Assembly: GCA_020344865.1 (NCBI GenBank)
Contig: CP070830.1
Coordinates: 882,171 to 887,952 of the forward strand
DNA from: Planctomycetota bacterium
Lineage (GTDB): Bacteria > Planctomycetota > Phycisphaerae > Sedimentisphaerales > Anaerobacaceae
Direction of reading: 5' to 3'
DNA: 5,782 nt
Part shown: positions 5,653 to 5,782 of the stretch, piece after piece
Numbering within the stretch: the first letter of the stretch is position 1
How the letters are laid out: each line of letters begins with the position of its first letter
Program-made: the position numbers and the translations under genes
Notes under the pieces: generated by a model
Told to the model about the DNA's origin: nothing
What the model saw: the letters and a program-made list of their open reading frames with translations, nothing else
Database searches by the model: none

Positions 5653-5700
5653 ACAGTGCGAAACCTGCTTGACAGGCCCATAAATGGCGGTTTTCACTGT
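5653..5700. repeat. Inverted repeat with inner hairpins in the right-hand spacer
   Basis: ACAGTG (5653-5658) and CACTGT (5695-5700) are exact inverted copies, continued after a small internal loop by AAACC/GGTTT (5661-5665 with 5689-5693). Alternatively, CCTG-CTTGA-CAGG (5664-5676) forms an inner hairpin, giving a branched fold. No long T-tract follows, so it is not an obvious terminator. The spacer between the stop at 5519 and this element holds no gene that I can see, only small hairpins such as GGCAC-TTC-GTGTC (5570-5582) and CTGA-CGC-TCAG (5589-5599). Confidence 0.35.
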
Positions 5701-5724
5701 GGCCGTTGAGCGGCAAGATAATTG

Positions 5725-5753
5725 TTGAAAAAGGGCTGGATATGAGGTATAAT
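5725..5753 (+). promoter_or_regulatory. Near-consensus sigma70 promoter firing out of the window
   Basis: TTGAAA (5725-5730), an optimal 17-base spacer and a perfect TATAAT (5748-5753) match eleven of twelve consensus positions. It is the best promoter in the window. Transcription would begin near 5760 and run rightward, so the gene or RNA it serves lies beyond the edge. The short arms GGCTG (5734-5738) and CAGCC (5755-5759) flank the -10 and could form part of an operator, but this is weak. Confidence 0.75.
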
Positions 5754-5782
5754 TCAGCCGATTTTGAATAAGAACTGTCATA

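Noticed and set aside
5645..5683. 12-residue frame MRLQCETCLTGP after GAGAG in the right-hand spacer
   Set aside because: It is too short to separate from chance, and it overlaps the inverted repeat that better explains the sequence.
5669..5697. Perfect -35 hexamer TTGACA at 5669-5674
   Set aside because: No acceptable -10 lies 16-18 bases downstream (TTTCAC at the 17-base position). The hexamer falls inside a hairpin.

Overview
The window looks like bacterial chromosome with moderately high GC and mostly single-gene transcription units. Several features suggest a planctomycete of the Phycisphaerae/Sedimentisphaerales type: a secreted SH3b-repeat protein, an Ig-like plus S41 peptidase, an unusual isochorismatase-fold protein, and loosely packed genes on both strands. 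This placement is inferred from gene style. No rRNA or other marker fixes it, and no IS element, tRNA, rRNA, CRISPR array or phage gene was seen.

Layout, left to right. (1) The window opens inside a secreted protein with two SH3b domains (2-1087, +); its start codon and most of its signal peptide lie to the left. (2) A 567-base gap (1088-1654) follows. It holds a 26-residue lysine-rich microprotein on the minus strand (1312-1392), whose first seven residues place three cysteines as the nickel-binding N-terminus of HypB does. It also holds a sigma70-like promoter and a palindromic leader element for the next gene. (3) An exported S41-family peptidase with an N-terminal Ig-like domain (1655-2998, +) ends before a probable intrinsic terminator. 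That terminator runs directly into a promoter for (4) a membrane-anchored protein of unknown family (3168-3923, +). (5) That gene's terminator hairpin extends into the 3' end of the convergent trmB (3972-4598, -), the tRNA m7G46 methyltransferase. (6) Divergent from trmB is an isochorismatase/nicotinamidase-fold protein (4815-5519, +) that appears to have lost the catalytic Asp, the catalytic Cys and the metal ligands, and ends in a CxCxxC tail. (7) The right edge (5520-5782) is non-coding. It contains a possible folded element and a near-consensus promoter that fires rightward out of the window.

There is no single pathway here. Two gene products are exported and one is membrane-anchored, trmB is housekeeping, and the most unusual items are the cysteine/lysine microprotein and the apparent pseudoenzyme. 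I do not see a complete multi-gene defence or biosynthetic system.
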